Shown: positions 15,698 through 24,990, counted from the stretch's first letter. The stretch: 64,000 bases of DNA from Marinomonas sargassi (GCF_025716875.1 NZ_JAOVZB010000002.1:124001-188000), one strand, 5' to 3'. Notes: generated by a model not told the origin, from the sequence alone. Made by a program: numbers and translations.

Positions 15698-16481
15698 CTG
15701 GTGGCTCCTGCCAATTGATTAATAACAAAGCATCATTATATTTATACTAAGGTCGACTAAATGGTTGACGACTCATGTGCACGAAACTGGCATACACCCT
15801 AACATCTATGTCCCCCCAATTTCTGCAAGAAAAATCAAACTTTAACTAGTGTAGTTTTGCTGTCATCTATTCGGAATTTTGGCAAAGCTTTTTAGCTTTT
15901 ATCCCTGATGCTATTCCAACGAATAAAAGCGCTGACTTGGTTCTAATCATTTTGGCGTTTTCAACGAAACGATGTTAGTCCCAGAATTTCCAAGTCACCG
16001 TCTTGCCTATCTTATCATCACTCTTTTTTACTCAGCAAAACTTGGTGTATCACTCTTTTAAACTTAGGCCGTTTGAGTCTGATATTTTCTATCTCGTGCA
16101 AGTATCGCCCAAACAATTTTTACCAATGTTTTATCTAATCTCATAATGACGCTAAACTGACAATACTATGAAAATCCTAGTAAAACCATAAGACTTTTAG
16201 GGAATTGAAGAAACTTAAGACTCATAACCCCCCATCTTCCCCTTGAAAAAGGGGAAGATACTTGGCAGCAGTATTTATGAGTTATGCGTTTACGAACAAA
16301 GGCAGATTACGCTTCACTTATCGTGCCCTACGAGTGAGGGTGTTTATTTTCAGCAGCAAGGAGCAAAGCGAACGCCAAGAGCGAGGTCAAACGACAATTC
16401 ATACAAGTAATGTCGAGCGGTGGCATTTGCTTTTTTCCAAGCCAAATCACTAAAGTCTGCCTCACTTTCAAGGCTTGCTAA
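15698..16481. other. Non-coding stretch with possible transposase relic
   Basis: About 780 bases without an intact gene. Near 15803-15810 the sequence CACCCTAACAT (GTTAGGG on the minus strand) could be the starting core of the PRTase-NADAR cassette. On the minus strand, 16065-16144 reads MRLDKTLVKIVWAILARDRK before a stop. This looks like the last residues of a transposase, but it is too short to assign. A stem-loop at 16220-16282 is listed separately. The open frame at 16262-16453 is basic and overlaps the stem-loop, and I do not regard it as a gene. Confidence 0.4.
16220..16282. repeat. Nested stem-loop
   Basis: ATCTTCCCCTT (16234-16244) and AAGGGGAAGAT (16249-16259) form a perfect 11-bp stem with loop GAAA. 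Outside it, ACTCATAA (16220-16227) pairs with TTATGAGT (16275-16282). No downstream T-run marks it as an ordinary terminator. It may be a mobile repeat or a structured RNA. Confidence 0.5.
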
Positions 16482-18044
16482 CTACAAGTATCGCCCTTCT
16501 AGGTGTTTTCTAAAATGTGCGGCATTTAGCGTTTCGCCAGTAGCACGTTTTACCAGCTCATCGGTGGTGTGAAGCGAAGCTTGTGACCAGATGTTGTCGC
16601 TGAGCCATTGAAATATTGGCGACAAATCACCGCTTTGAATAGCCGCTTCTACATTCACTGTTTTATTCATCGTTGACATAAATTGTGCTGCATACATAGC
16701 GCCTAGAGTGTAGCTTGGAAAGTAGCCAAAACTTCCTCCAGACCAATGGATGTCTTGCATACAGCCATTTTTGTAATTGTGAGCTACTTTCTTGCCTTCG
16801 GGGTCTGTCCAATGGATATCCTGCATACAGCCATTTTTATAATTGCCTTGAGTTGACAATCCAAGGGAAGCTTTCATTTTCTCATCCCAAAGGGCTGGCA
16901 CATCTGTGTGCTCTATCACACCGTTTATCAAGTCACGCTCTATTTCATAACGCAGGATGACATGGGCTGGGTACGTGAGCTCATCCGCATCCACTCGAAT
17001 AAAGCCTTTGTTTACTCGTGTGTAAATTTGGTACAGGTTAGCTTCGGCAAACACAGGATTTTGCTGGGCATTAAAAGCTTCTTTCGACAATCGTGATAGG
17101 TGGGTAATAAAGTCTTTACTGCGGCCTATCTGCATTTCAAAGAATAGAGATTGAGACTCATGAATACCCATAGAACGTGCTTCACCAACGGGTAAACCTG
17201 TATAAGCTTTTGGTAAGCCTTGCTCATAACGGGCGTGGCCTGTTTCGTGCACTATGCCCATAAGTGCTTGCACAAAATCGCTTTCATCGTAACGTGTGGT
17301 AATACGCACATCGGATGGTACGCCGCCACAAAATGGGTGGACACTTTGATCTAATCGACCATGGTCGAAATCAAACTTCAGCAGTTTCATCACCTCTAAG
17401 CCAAGGCTCTTTTGCTGCTCTGTCGAAAAAGTGCCAGAGGGTAAAATAATGGGTTCCGCTGCTTGCTTATCTAACGCTTTTTCAATTAACTCAGGCAGCC
17501 ATGTTTTCACATTGGAAAACAAAGTATCTAATGACGCGGTGCTGGTACCGGGCTCAAACTTGTCTAGCATGGCATCGTAAGATGTTAGACCCAATGCCTC
17601 ACCACGAATTTTGGCTTCTTCGCGGGATAAGCTAACCACCTCTTTCCAGTTTTTTTCAAAACCCGACCAATCATTTTCTTGTCTTTGTGTACGCCATGCA
17701 TGCTCACATTTAGAACCTGCTATAGATTGCGCTTGTACAAGGTCTTCTGGCAATAATGCCGCTTGCTGCCACTGGCGTTTCATTTCTCGAAGGCTGGATG
17801 ATTGTTCTGACGTAAGGCTTTCTTGTTCCGCATTAGCAAACCAATCTGCTAGTTGAGGTTGAGTAGATAAACGATGTACATGGACAGACAACTCAGCCAT
17901 CGCATTTGAACGCGCGTCACTGCCGCCCTTTGGCATATTCGCCGCTGCATCCCAACCCAACATGGCTTGAGCATGATTAAAGTGGTTAATGGTTTGATAA
18001 TAGGAAACAAGTTGATCGTAATGATTTGATGAAGTAGTAGACAT
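16482..18044 (-). CDS. M32 metallocarboxypeptidase (carboxypeptidase Taq family) with rebuilt C-terminus
   Basis: A 520-residue M32 zinc carboxypeptidase, a cytoplasmic enzyme trimming C-terminal residues from peptides. The active site HETGH is at about residues 265-269, with GVPSDVRITTRYDESDF before it and GEARSMGIHESQSLFFE after it. The family is usually about 495-500 residues. The surplus here is a 22-residue in-frame tandem duplication: NYKNGCMQDIHW appears at about 401 and again at 423, joined by TDPEGKKVAH. The join coincides with the GTC core at 16803-16805. The last ~105 residues are therefore supplied by element B, and the enzyme may be active but slightly altered. Two orphan C-termini of the same gene lie at 4064 and 6192. 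Confidence 0.92.
   Translation of the reverse strand: MSTTSSNHYDQLVSYYQTINHFNHAQAMLGWDAAANMPKGGSDARSNAMAELSVHVHRLSTQPQLADWFANAEQESLTSEQSSSLREMKRQWQQAALLPEDLVQAQSIAGSKCEHAWRTQRQENDWSGFEKNWKEVVSLSREEAKIRGEALGLTSYDAMLDKFEPGTSTASLDTLFSNVKTWLPELIEKALDKQAAEPIILPSGTFSTEQQKSLGLEVMKLLKFDFDHGRLDQSVHPFCGGVPSDVRITTRYDESDFVQALMGIVHETGHARYEQGLPKAYTGLPVGEARSMGIHESQSLFFEMQIGRSKDFITHLSRLSKEAFNAQQNPVFAEANLYQIYTRVNKGFIRVDADELTYPAHVILRYEIERDLINGVIEHTDVPALWDEKMKASLGLSTQGNYKNGCMQDIHWTDPEGKKVAHNYKNGCMQDIHWSGGSFGYFPSYTLGAMYAAQFMSTMNKTVNVEAAIQSGDLSPIFQWLSDNIWSQASLHTTDELVKRATGETLNAAHFRKHLEGRYL
16779..16805. other. Right attachment half-site of element B
   Basis: Twenty-seven bases ending in the core GTC carry TACTTT at positions 7-12, the mirror image of the left half-site at 6447-6473. 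Left and right halves together would give an attP with inverted TACTTT arms 12 bases from the core. This site is inside the carboxypeptidase reading frame and encodes the joining residues of the duplication. Confidence 0.6.
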
Positions 18045-18198
18045 AAATCGGAGGCTCTTCCTGTGCTAAAAATTAAAACTGAATTCCACCATCTTATTAC
18101 ATCGCCCTGAGCTGGAACAGCTCAAATCATCGGATAAAACAACCGCAGAACTAAAACAAAAAACCACTATAAAAGTGGCTTATGGTTGCAGCATAAAA

Positions 18199-18231
18199 AA
18201 TGCCACTCTTTCTGGATAAAAGAATGGCATT
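18199..18231. terminator. Intrinsic terminator after the chemoreceptor gene
   Basis: AATGCCACTCTTT and AAAAGAATGGCATT pair with one or two bulges. On the minus strand it follows the chemoreceptor stop by about 20 bases, with A/T-rich flanks. A smaller CCACT/AGTGG hairpin of the dispersed family lies at 18164-18178. Confidence 0.65.
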
Positions 18232-18252
18232 CTATATTTTATAAAGTAAATT

Positions 18253-19800
18253 TTACTTAAAGCGTAAAATCAGGTCATACATACCTTGCGAAACGCCCTG
18301 TAAAGTCTCGATACCTAATTTAGACTGCTCAGATTTCAACATACTTTCAGAAGAGAGTTCTGAAATACTTTTCACTTGTTGACCAACACTTTCTGAAACT
18401 TCTGTTTGCTGCCGAGCTTCTTCAGAAATTTGAGTTGCCATATCAGAGATGTTTGAAACCGAGTCCACAATATTAACAAATGCCTCTTCCATTTCGATGA
18501 TTTTATCCAAGCCTTGCACAGCGTCTTCTTTACCTTTTTCAGCCGCAGCAACAGAGCTTTGTGCACCACTGCGTAAAGTATTGATAATTTTATGTATATC
18601 CTTAGTCGACCCCTGTGTGCGCTGAGCTAACTGACGAACCTCATCTGCCACAACAGCAAAGCCTCTACCATAAGTACCAGCACGAGCGGCTTCTATCGCT
18701 GCATTTAAAGCTAATAGGTTTGTCTGCTCAGCTATTTGATCAATCATTTGCGCGACTTGAGCAATTTCTTCAGACTCATTAGCAAGATCTTGAACTGCCG
18801 AACTAATATTATTTACGGTGTCACTCAACTCTCTAATAGATTGGCGAGTTTCTTTGACAATTTTTTGTCCCGTCTGAGCAGAAGACAAAGAAGATTTTGC
18901 GCTGTCTTCAGTTTCCAGTGCTTTCTTTGCCACACCATCCACTGTAGCAACCATGTCCTGCATAGCTTTAGCGACATTTTGTGTTTGGTCTTTCTGCGCT
19001 ACCATCGCCTTACTCATATCGACAGTAAGCTCCAAACCCGCTTTAGATTGTTCGGAAACCTTTAATGACTCATCTTCAAAACGCGTTAAAGCAGCGTCCA
19101 TTCGTGAAAACATGCTTTTAATTCCCACATCTAACGTGGCAATACCCAAATTCGCATCTGAATATGTTATTCCTGCCAAAGGGTGCAAAAAAGAAGAAGA
19201 TAAACGCTTTTCAAAAATCTTTTTCATGCTCATGTCATTACGTATAAACAGTAAATTCATAATGACACTGGTGACAGCTACAACACCAACACCATACGTA
19301 AAGCTAACGCTAGATGCGATTAATGCCAATAAACCACCCACAATAGGCACAATAGTTTTCCATGACAACAATGGTAAAGGGAAAATTCTCTGCCCATTAT
19401 TGATCTTTCGGTAAACCTTCTCAGCCCTAGCAACATCTTCTCTTTTTGGTGATGTCCTAACAGACTCATAGCCGACGACCTTTCCATGCTCCATTACAGG
19501 AGTTACATAAGCATCCACCCAATAAAAATCACCATTTTTACAACGGTTTTTTACCAGCCCCATCCAAGCTTTACCCTCTTTTAAGGTTTTCCACATTATT
19601 TCAAAGGCTTCTTTAGGCATATCTGGATGACGCACAATATTGTGGGGGCTACCGACCAGCTCCTCTCTATCAAATCCGCTAATCTTAATAAAGTCATTAT
19701 TACAGTGAACAATATTTCCTTTTAGGTCAGTTGTTGAAACAAGCTTAGTCGTCTCATCAAATGTCTTTTCATTACCCAGCTGGCTTAAAGTATTTTGCAT
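18253..19800 (-). CDS. PAS-containing methyl-accepting chemotaxis protein (Aer-like)
   Basis: A 515-residue energy/redox-taxis receptor. An N-terminal PAS domain (about residues 15-125: [20 protein letters not shown], then [22 protein letters not shown]) is followed by two closely spaced membrane helices (about 148-187) and a cytoplasmic signalling domain. The highly conserved hairpin tip is [31 protein letters not shown] at about residues 364-394. There is no periplasmic ligand domain, which is the Aer layout. In Aer the PAS domain binds FAD and senses redox state; here that is inference. No CheB/CheR pentapeptide is seen at the C-terminus. It probably has its own promoter. Confidence 0.92.
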   Translation of the reverse strand: MQNTLSQLGNEKTFDETTKLVSTTDLKGNIVHCNNDFIKISGFDREELVGSPHNIVRHPDMPKEAFEIMWKTLKEGKAWMGLVKNRCKNGDFYWVDAYVTPVMEHGKVVGYESVRTSPKREDVARAEKVYRKINNGQRIFPLPLLSWKTIVPIVGGLLALIASSVSFTYGVGVVAVTSVIMNLLFIRNDMSMKKIFEKRLSSSFLHPLAGITYSDANLGIATLDVGIKSMFSRMDAALTRFEDESLKVSEQSKAGLELTVDMSKAMVAQKDQTQNVAKAMQDMVATVDGVAKKALETEDSAKSSLSSAQTGQKIVKETRQSIRELSDTVNNISSAVQDLANESEEIAQVAQMIDQIAEQTNLLALNAAIEAARAGTYGRGFAVVADEVRQLAQRTQGSTKDIHKIINTLRSGAQSSVAAAEKGKEDAVQGLDKIIEMEEAFVNIVDSVSNISDMATQISEEARQQTEVSESVGQQVKSISELSSESMLKSEQSKLGIETLQGVSQGMYDLILRFK

Positions 19801-20309
19801 ATTACTATGTTACCTAGATTAGAGAATTTGAAACCCTTCAGACTAAATAGTGTCAGATATATTTTAGTAATATAACACTCCATCACTATGTAATTTCTAT
19901 GAAAAGCACCACAACTACAAAAAAAATCATTTTTTAACAGTAGCATTATATCCATATATAACTTCATCTTCATTGATAAAACATTAGAAGTAACGAAGCA
20001 TCAATAGTGCCAATTTGTCTTCTCGATCAATCTACTTATCATATCCATCAGCTCAAGTAATCCATTAATTTAAGATGGCAGACTTTATAGGCGGGCTCTA
20101 ATAAGGAACTGTCTTGGTAAATTTGATAGAATAGCTTTTGCTCTGAACCTATTTATCGTTATTAATAGAGTGATGAAGTAGTGTGTTTAGCTTATTTGTA
20201 TGAGAATATAAGAATCTGAATATTTACCATATCTTATAAAGTGTAAGCTTATAGAAAGTCTTTGATTCAAGCGTCTTTCTTTTATAAAACAGTCAAGGCT
20301 TGGACAAGT
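19801..20309. other. Divergent promoter region, no gene
   Basis: About 500 AT-rich bases between the divergent chemoreceptor and TPR-GGDEF genes. It must hold promoters for both. I see no strong palindromes and no conserved reading frame. The short minus-strand frame at 19785-19973 has no recognisable content. Confidence 0.4.
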
Positions 20310-22709
20310 ATGTCAAAAGAAATAGGATCAACTCAACACGTTGAAGTTTTAAAACACACAAATACAAAACCCTATACTTTGGGTGGTTATGTACTTAAGT
20401 GTATTACCTATATATTGCTCGCTTTCGCCTTTACACAAGCTTATTCGTCAGAAATGAACCCAGATGTACCGGTTTCTGCCAAAAATACGCTTCAACGAGC
20501 TTTATCACTTTTCAACAATAACCAGTATGAAAAAAGTAACGAACTGGCAAACCAAGCCCTTCTTTTGGCTCAAGGCAACAATAACCTAAAGACCAAAGCT
20601 CAAACTCACGTATTACTAGCAGAACTTGCCAGTAAAGAAAAAAATATATCTAAAGGTATAGAGCATTATCGGCAAGCGGCTCAGACCTATGCCATCATGC
20701 AAAGTGATATTGACCAAATTCGATACCTAAATGAATATGTCATCTTACTGCTAAAAAACAAAAACGATGAGCTTGCTGACTCAGCGGTGAACGACCTTAT
20801 TGGTTCGATTGATAAGAAGAAGTCTGATTTCTTTAACGGCATGGTTCTGTCCATGAAAGCTCAGGTTTATTTCGCTCAAAAGCATTTCAAAGAAGCCGAA
20901 GAAGAGTATAAAAAAGCCCTATCAGTCCTCACCGCCCCAGATGAAATGACACAAAAGAAACGTGGTGCAGTCTTTCGCAAGATAGCCGAAATTCATAAAC
21001 GTTTAAAAAATAGAGAAGAGACTGCATTTTTTTATAAAGAAGCATTGGCAATTTTCACCTCTCTAAACGACATAAAAAACATGGCCCGAACGCTTAAGAC
21101 ATTAGCTGAAGCCGAACGCTATTTAGGTAATTATGAGAAAGCCCTAGATTATTCACGTCGTAGCTTAGATATACATCAACGAACGGGCGATAAAGAAGGT
21201 CAAGCAAAAGCATTAATGGGGGCAGGTATAATTTATCGGCATATCGAACGCTATGAAAACTCCCTTAAAAGTATCCATCAGGCCTATTTAGTCTATACAG
21301 ACATAGATGATGAAATTGGCATCGCTAAAACCTCAAATGAAATGGGGTTACTCTACTCTAAGCTCAAAGAATTTAATCAAGCTAGGTCATTTTTTCAGCA
21401 TACGATTGACCTACAAGAAAGTCAGATCGAACCTAAAACCCTAGCAACCGCATTCCGTGAAATGGCCGTCATTGACCTAAACTCGCTTCAGTACGAGTCT
21501 GCGAAAATAATGGCTATGAAAGCCCACGATATTTACAAAAAAGAAAATGAGCTGGAGAAAGGTTCATTGACAGCGAGAGTCCTTGCTAATGCGTACCGCG
21601 GCTTAGGTGATAATGAGAATGCGGTCTTGTATTACAAGGAATCCTTAGCATTAGCAGGCCAAATTGGCAGCAAAATATATCAAATGAAAGCTCAAATACC
21701 TCTAGCGTCCATGTTACGACACACTGATGTAGATGAAGCAATGCGCCTTTTAGAAAAAGCGCTTCAAATATCCATTGAAATTGGCCACACCTATCACCAA
21801 CTTGATGCTTACACCCAACTTCGTGAAACAGAAAAGTGGCGAGGAAATTTCGAAGCTTCATTGGCATATGCAGAAAAAGAAATTTATCTCACTCAAGCTA
21901 TACAAGAAGAGAACGAAAAGAATCAACTCATACTCGAAAGAGCGAAGCTCTACTCCCATAAAAAGGAGGTAGAATTGGAGACACTCAAACATAAAGTACA
22001 ATTGGATCAAGTCGCCCTAGAGCAACAAGCTTTTGAAACAGCCATGGCAGAACAAGCTAGAAAAATTTCAGAGCTTAATTTAACCAAAAACAAATATGCC
22101 AGTGTCGCACTAGCATCACTGCTGGCTATCTGCTTGATCGCGGCATTGTATATTTACCGTCGCTTTATCGATTCCAACAAACGTAATAAAGAACTCGATT
22201 ATTTAGCCGCTCGAGACTCTCTCACCAATTGTTATAACCGACGTATTTTATTCGACTTTATGACACGATATTTTGCCGATCCAGAGCGAACAAAAGAATA
22301 CTGTATTATTCTTGCCGACATAGACCATTTTAAATCTATTAACGACAATTATGGCCATAGCAAAGGGGATTCCGTACTTTGTGCTGCGGCCAATGTATTA
22401 CAAAAGAATGTTCGTGAAAATGATATTGTGGCACGATTTGGTGGGGAAGAGTTCTGTATTATCTTACCGAACACATCTATTGAACAAGCCGTAGAAATTG
22501 CAGAAAGCTTGCGACACAACATCGAGCATCACAGCTTCGAACAAATTTCATTAACATGCAGCTTTGGTATTAGCTCTGCACAATTTAACACTGAGACCCC
22601 AAAAGAGTTGATTGACCAAGCGGACAAAGCGCTGTTCAAATCCAAGTCCAATGGCAGAAACCTTGTAACACTCTGGGAACCCAAGCTTAATGATTCAGAT
22701 AAACCTTAA
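20310..22709 (+). CDS. TPR-repeat diguanylate cyclase (GGDEF)
   Basis: A protein of about 799 residues. An N-terminal hydrophobic segment (YVLKCITYILLAFAFTQAYSS) acts as signal or anchor. About 500 residues of tetratricopeptide repeats follow (for example AKALMGAGIIYRHIERYENSLKSI). Then come a coiled coil, a transmembrane helix (SVALASLLAICLIAALYIY) and a C-terminal GGDEF domain. The catalytic motif is GGEEF, and REND five residues before it is an intact inhibitory I-site (RxxD). The TPR region should be periplasmic and the cyclase cytoplasmic, making c-di-GMP from GTP in response to an extracytoplasmic signal. The start at 20310 is chosen because TTGGAC lies upstream; an earlier in-frame start at 20262 adds 16 residues. 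Confidence 0.9.
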   Translation: MSKEIGSTQHVEVLKHTNTKPYTLGGYVLKCITYILLAFAFTQAYSSEMNPDVPVSAKNTLQRALSLFNNNQYEKSNELANQALLLAQGNNNLKTKAQTHVLLAELASKEKNISKGIEHYRQAAQTYAIMQSDIDQIRYLNEYVILLLKNKNDELADSAVNDLIGSIDKKKSDFFNGMVLSMKAQVYFAQKHFKEAEEEYKKALSVLTAPDEMTQKKRGAVFRKIAEIHKRLKNREETAFFYKEALAIFTSLNDIKNMARTLKTLAEAERYLGNYEKALDYSRRSLDIHQRTGDKEGQAKALMGAGIIYRHIERYENSLKSIHQAYLVYTDIDDEIGIAKTSNEMGLLYSKLKEFNQARSFFQHTIDLQESQIEPKTLATAFREMAVIDLNSLQYESAKIMAMKAHDIYKKENELEKGSLTARVLANAYRGLGDNENAVLYYKESLALAGQIGSKIYQMKAQIPLASMLRHTDVDEAMRLLEKALQISIEIGHTYHQLDAYTQLRETEKWRGNFEASLAYAEKEIYLTQAIQEENEKNQLILERAKLYSHKKEVELETLKHKVQLDQVALEQQAFETAMAEQARKISELNLTKNKYASVALASLLAICLIAALYIYRRFIDSNKRNKELDYLAARDSLTNCYNRRILFDFMTRYFADPERTKEYCIILADIDHFKSINDNYGHSKGDSVLCAAANVLQKNVRENDIVARFGGEEFCIILPNTSIEQAVEIAESLRHNIEHHSFEQISLTCSFGISSAQFNTETPKELIDQADKALFKSKSNGRNLVTLWEPKLNDSDKP

Positions 22710-22796
22710 AGAATCATAAGCCACCAAGACTCAGCGACTTCAAACACACAAAGTCACCAACCAGTCTACTCGCCTCTTATCTACAAGCCAAAGACA

Positions 22797-22830
22797 AAAA
22801 AGCCACTATAAAAGTGGCTTATGATGGCTC
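22797..22830. repeat. Dispersed hairpin repeat (copy R2)
   Basis: AAAGCCACTATAAAAGTGGCTT, the core hairpin of a family also found near 18161, 24893, 25910 and 26390. Here it lies between the convergent diguanylate cyclase and hydrolase genes and can serve as a terminator for either. Confidence 0.6.
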
Positions 22831-22911
22831 TGCTTTATTCATCATTAGATAGCGTTGATAGTACTTGCGGGGCATATTTATTAGTGAAGAGAATCCATCA
22901 CTGTCACCAAA

Positions 22912-23658
22912 TTAAATTGAACCATTAATAATCTTCTGAACTATGGCGCAAAACGCTTTTGGTTGTTCCAGCATCATCATATGACCTGCTTTCTCCATTA
23001 TGGTCGAACTTACAGCCGTTCCCATAAATGACTTAGGGACATCCCATCCTTCTACAGAAAACTCCCCTGCGATTAAGTGCATGGGTATTTTGCTATTTTT
23101 TAGGCTTTCTAATTTACTCTCATAGTCTGCTGAACCTGTCGAGCTTATAACCGCTTTCGCCACCTTCTGGATAGAAAGCGCTGTTTGATAATTCAAAATT
23201 TCATTCGCCCAAGCCGCCCTTTCAGGTGTAACAGCGATATCAGATTCTTTTAACCAGTTTTCGGGGCTGCTACGCATCCTATCGTATTCAATGCTCCAAG
23301 CTTCACTATCCATGTTGGCTATTTTTTGGCACCAGAATGCATCATTTAAAGTAAAGTTCCCCTCTACACTTATTATGCCTTTCACTAAGTTCGGCGCCTT
23401 TGAGGCAAGCAGTACAGCCACAGCCCCACCCACACTGTGCCCAAGTAGCCAGACAGGTTGTTTTGTGTCTTCCATTATCACTTTTTCAATGTAATCTGCT
23501 TGATCTTGCAAGGACAGATTATCTAAACAAGATGAATCGCCGTAGCAGTACATATCAGGCAAATAAGTAGTCATTCCCGATAGATACTTTGTGGGTTCAA
23601 AATATGATAATGAACCAAGAAGGCCATGAATCATCACAAGACTCTCATCTTCAGTCAT
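22912..23658 (-). CDS. Alpha/beta hydrolase
   Basis: A 248-residue alpha/beta-hydrolase fold protein. The nucleophile elbow GHSVGGAVA (Ser at about residue 73) follows a typical strand WLLGH. The oxyanion region is MIHGLLGSLSYFEPT near the N-terminus, and the catalytic His is in EKAGHMMMLEQP near the end. The acid is probably the Glu or Asp in HLIAGEFSVEGWD. No secretion signal is seen. The family covers esterases, lipases and C-C hydrolases, and the substrate cannot be predicted. It is alone on the minus strand, opposite the diguanylate cyclase. Confidence 0.85.
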   Translation of the reverse strand: MTEDESLVMIHGLLGSLSYFEPTKYLSGMTTYLPDMYCYGDSSCLDNLSLQDQADYIEKVIMEDTKQPVWLLGHSVGGAVAVLLASKAPNLVKGIISVEGNFTLNDAFWCQKIANMDSEAWSIEYDRMRSSPENWLKESDIAVTPERAAWANEILNYQTALSIQKVAKAVISSTGSADYESKLESLKNSKIPMHLIAGEFSVEGWDVPKSFMGTAVSSTIMEKAGHMMMLEQPKAFCAIVQKIINGSI

Positions 23659-23762
23659 TTAATATCCCCCTTAAATTCATTCATATTGTCGGTCTTCAAC
23701 ACATAAAGTCGGTTGAGGACTATTAAGGTTCTTTCCCTGTTTAGTTCTTGCCTCACACTCAA

Positions 23763-24065
23763 TCATGCTTCTAGAAACCGAACAGCTTTACCCTTTTCGC
23801 GGGCATATTGAATTTCTATCTCGGTACTTTTACCAATATATCCGCCAACATTAAGAACAAGAATTTCATCAGAAATATCTATTTTTCGCTTATGAAGGTC
23901 ACCCAGCATCTGCTTATCTTGCTCTGTTAAATTGAGATGTTCTGAGTGACCAAAGCCACCTACACTTAATACAATGTTTCCCATCATAGTTTCATTGTAA
24001 TTTGCATCAATAAACGCCTGTTTAAACTTTATACTTCCACATAAAGTAACGACTGGTGGTTTCAC
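23763..24065 (-). CDS. Nucleoside 2-deoxyribosyltransferase-fold protein
   Basis: A 100-residue protein with the start VVTLCGSIKFKQAFIDAN and the end DEILVLNVGGYIGKSTEIEIQYAREKGKAV. This is the pattern of short Rossmann-like proteins related to nucleoside 2-deoxyribosyltransferases, where the GSI and the S-T-E-x-E motif near the C-terminus contact the nucleotide. The length fits the small stand-alone members. Enzymatic activity is unproven for most of them. It is separated from its neighbours by about 100 bases on each side and probably transcribed with the hydrolase at 22912 (inference from orientation). Confidence 0.75.
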   Translation of the reverse strand: MKPPVVTLCGSIKFKQAFIDANYNETMMGNIVLSVGGFGHSEHLNLTEQDKQMLGDLHKRKIDISDEILVLNVGGYIGKSTEIEIQYAREKGKAVRFLEA

Positions 24066-24160
24066 TTTAGATTCCTTTTTACAAGTTACTCAGTATCGTC
24101 GAGCGCTAATTAATACCGACTAAAGTTCTAGATTTGGATACTGCCTTATATATTTGAACT

Positions 24161-24775
24161 TTAGCGGCTCGAAGCAGCTAGCCCAACCCCAAATCCCATA
24201 AATACGCCACCACTTACTTTATTAATAAGTTGACGACTTTTCGACGAAGACAACGTCGCTTTCGCAAAGGAAGAAAAGAGCGCATAGACAGTATGAATGG
24301 CAATAACTAATAGACTGAAAGTCACCGCTAATAAGATAAATTGTGGCTGGTAGTCTTGTGTCAAATCAATAAACTGAGGAAAAATAGACATAAAGAAAAT
24401 AATAGCTTTCGGGTTTGAACTAGACACTAAAAAGCCTTCAACAAAGCACTTAAATACCGAGCTTTCTTTATGGTTTGATTGCGCTTTACTACCTTCTTTA
24501 GAGCGCCACATTTTTACACCAAGATAAATTAGATAAGCTGCACCAATCACCTTAACCACAGTAAAGGCCATGACCGAACTCGCCAGAATAATCCCCAGAC
24601 TCGTTGCTGAAATAGCTGCCACCAAAAGAATCGCCGACGCCACACCAAATATACCTGCAAAGGTCTTTAACAAACCTCGCTGAATGGCATTATTAACCGT
24701 CAACACAACCGCAGGCCCCGGTAACAAAATCGTCGCCGCAGCAACACCCACATACAACAAATAACTATCCATCAC
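24161..24775 (-). CDS. LysE/RhtB family amino-acid exporter
   Basis: A 204-residue LysE-type exporter with LPGPAVVLTVNNAIQRG at about residues 18-34 and NPKAIIFFMSIFPQFID in the middle, the two signature segments of the family. Five or six hydrophobic helices span it. It differs clearly from the homologue at 98-742, so the two are paralogues with probably different substrates. It ends in LAASSR, close to the usual LysE C-terminus. It is followed in the minus direction by the 2-deoxyribosyltransferase-like gene, about 95 bases away. Confidence 0.87.
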   Translation of the reverse strand: MMDSYLLYVGVAAATILLPGPAVVLTVNNAIQRGLLKTFAGIFGVASAILLVAAISATSLGIILASSVMAFTVVKVIGAAYLIYLGVKMWRSKEGSKAQSNHKESSVFKCFVEGFLVSSSNPKAIIFFMSIFPQFIDLTQDYQPQFILLAVTFSLLVIAIHTVYALFSSFAKATLSSSKSRQLINKVSGGVFMGFGVGLAASSR

Positions 24776-24805
24776 TCCCCCCTATAACAGCCAAATCACC
24801 CACAT

Positions 24806-24990
24806 GAGTAATATTGAAACTGTAAAACATCCCACTCCTCGATACTAAAACCTTTTACTATCTAGTACCACCTGTAGCACCACCAGCAAAAACAAAAAAG
24901 CCACTTTCAAAGTGGCTTATGCTGGTTCTAACTTGCTTCGAATTAATGAGATCAAAATAAGCTAAATTCTACTTCGACCTCATTTATTTT
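24806..24990. repeat. Long intergenic repeat (copy R3)
   Basis: About 180 bases that match the segment at 25840-25995. The match begins with GAAACTGTAAAAC and ACTAAAACCTTT, continues through the CCACTTTCAAAGTGG hairpin and ends with TCTAACTTGCTTCGAATTAA and a further conserved stretch. It follows the gene at 25018 on the minus strand, where the hairpin and T-rich run can terminate transcription. Confidence 0.6.

Larger units (their letters stand above)
6447..16805. mobile_element. Integrative mobilisable element B (about 10.4 kb)
   Basis: The element is bounded by GTC at 6447-6449 and GTC at 16803-16805. In left-to-right order it holds a large serine recombinase directly inside the left end, a small unknown gene and MOBV relaxase, a PAP2 phosphatase, a Mu/LexA-type repressor, integron-cassette-like cargo (zinc-ribbon protein, Kiwa pair, PRTase-NADAR pair), a non-coding stretch and a replacement 3' end for the carboxypeptidase gene. 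Recombinase next to an att end, plus relaxase without a mating-pair apparatus, is the layout of an integrative mobilisable element. The cargo differs in base composition from gene to gene. Confidence 0.75.

Noticed and set aside
16262-16453. Plus-strand frame of 63 residues near the end of element B
   Set aside because: Arg/Ser-rich, overlaps a stem-loop, no ribosome-binding site and no recognisable domain.
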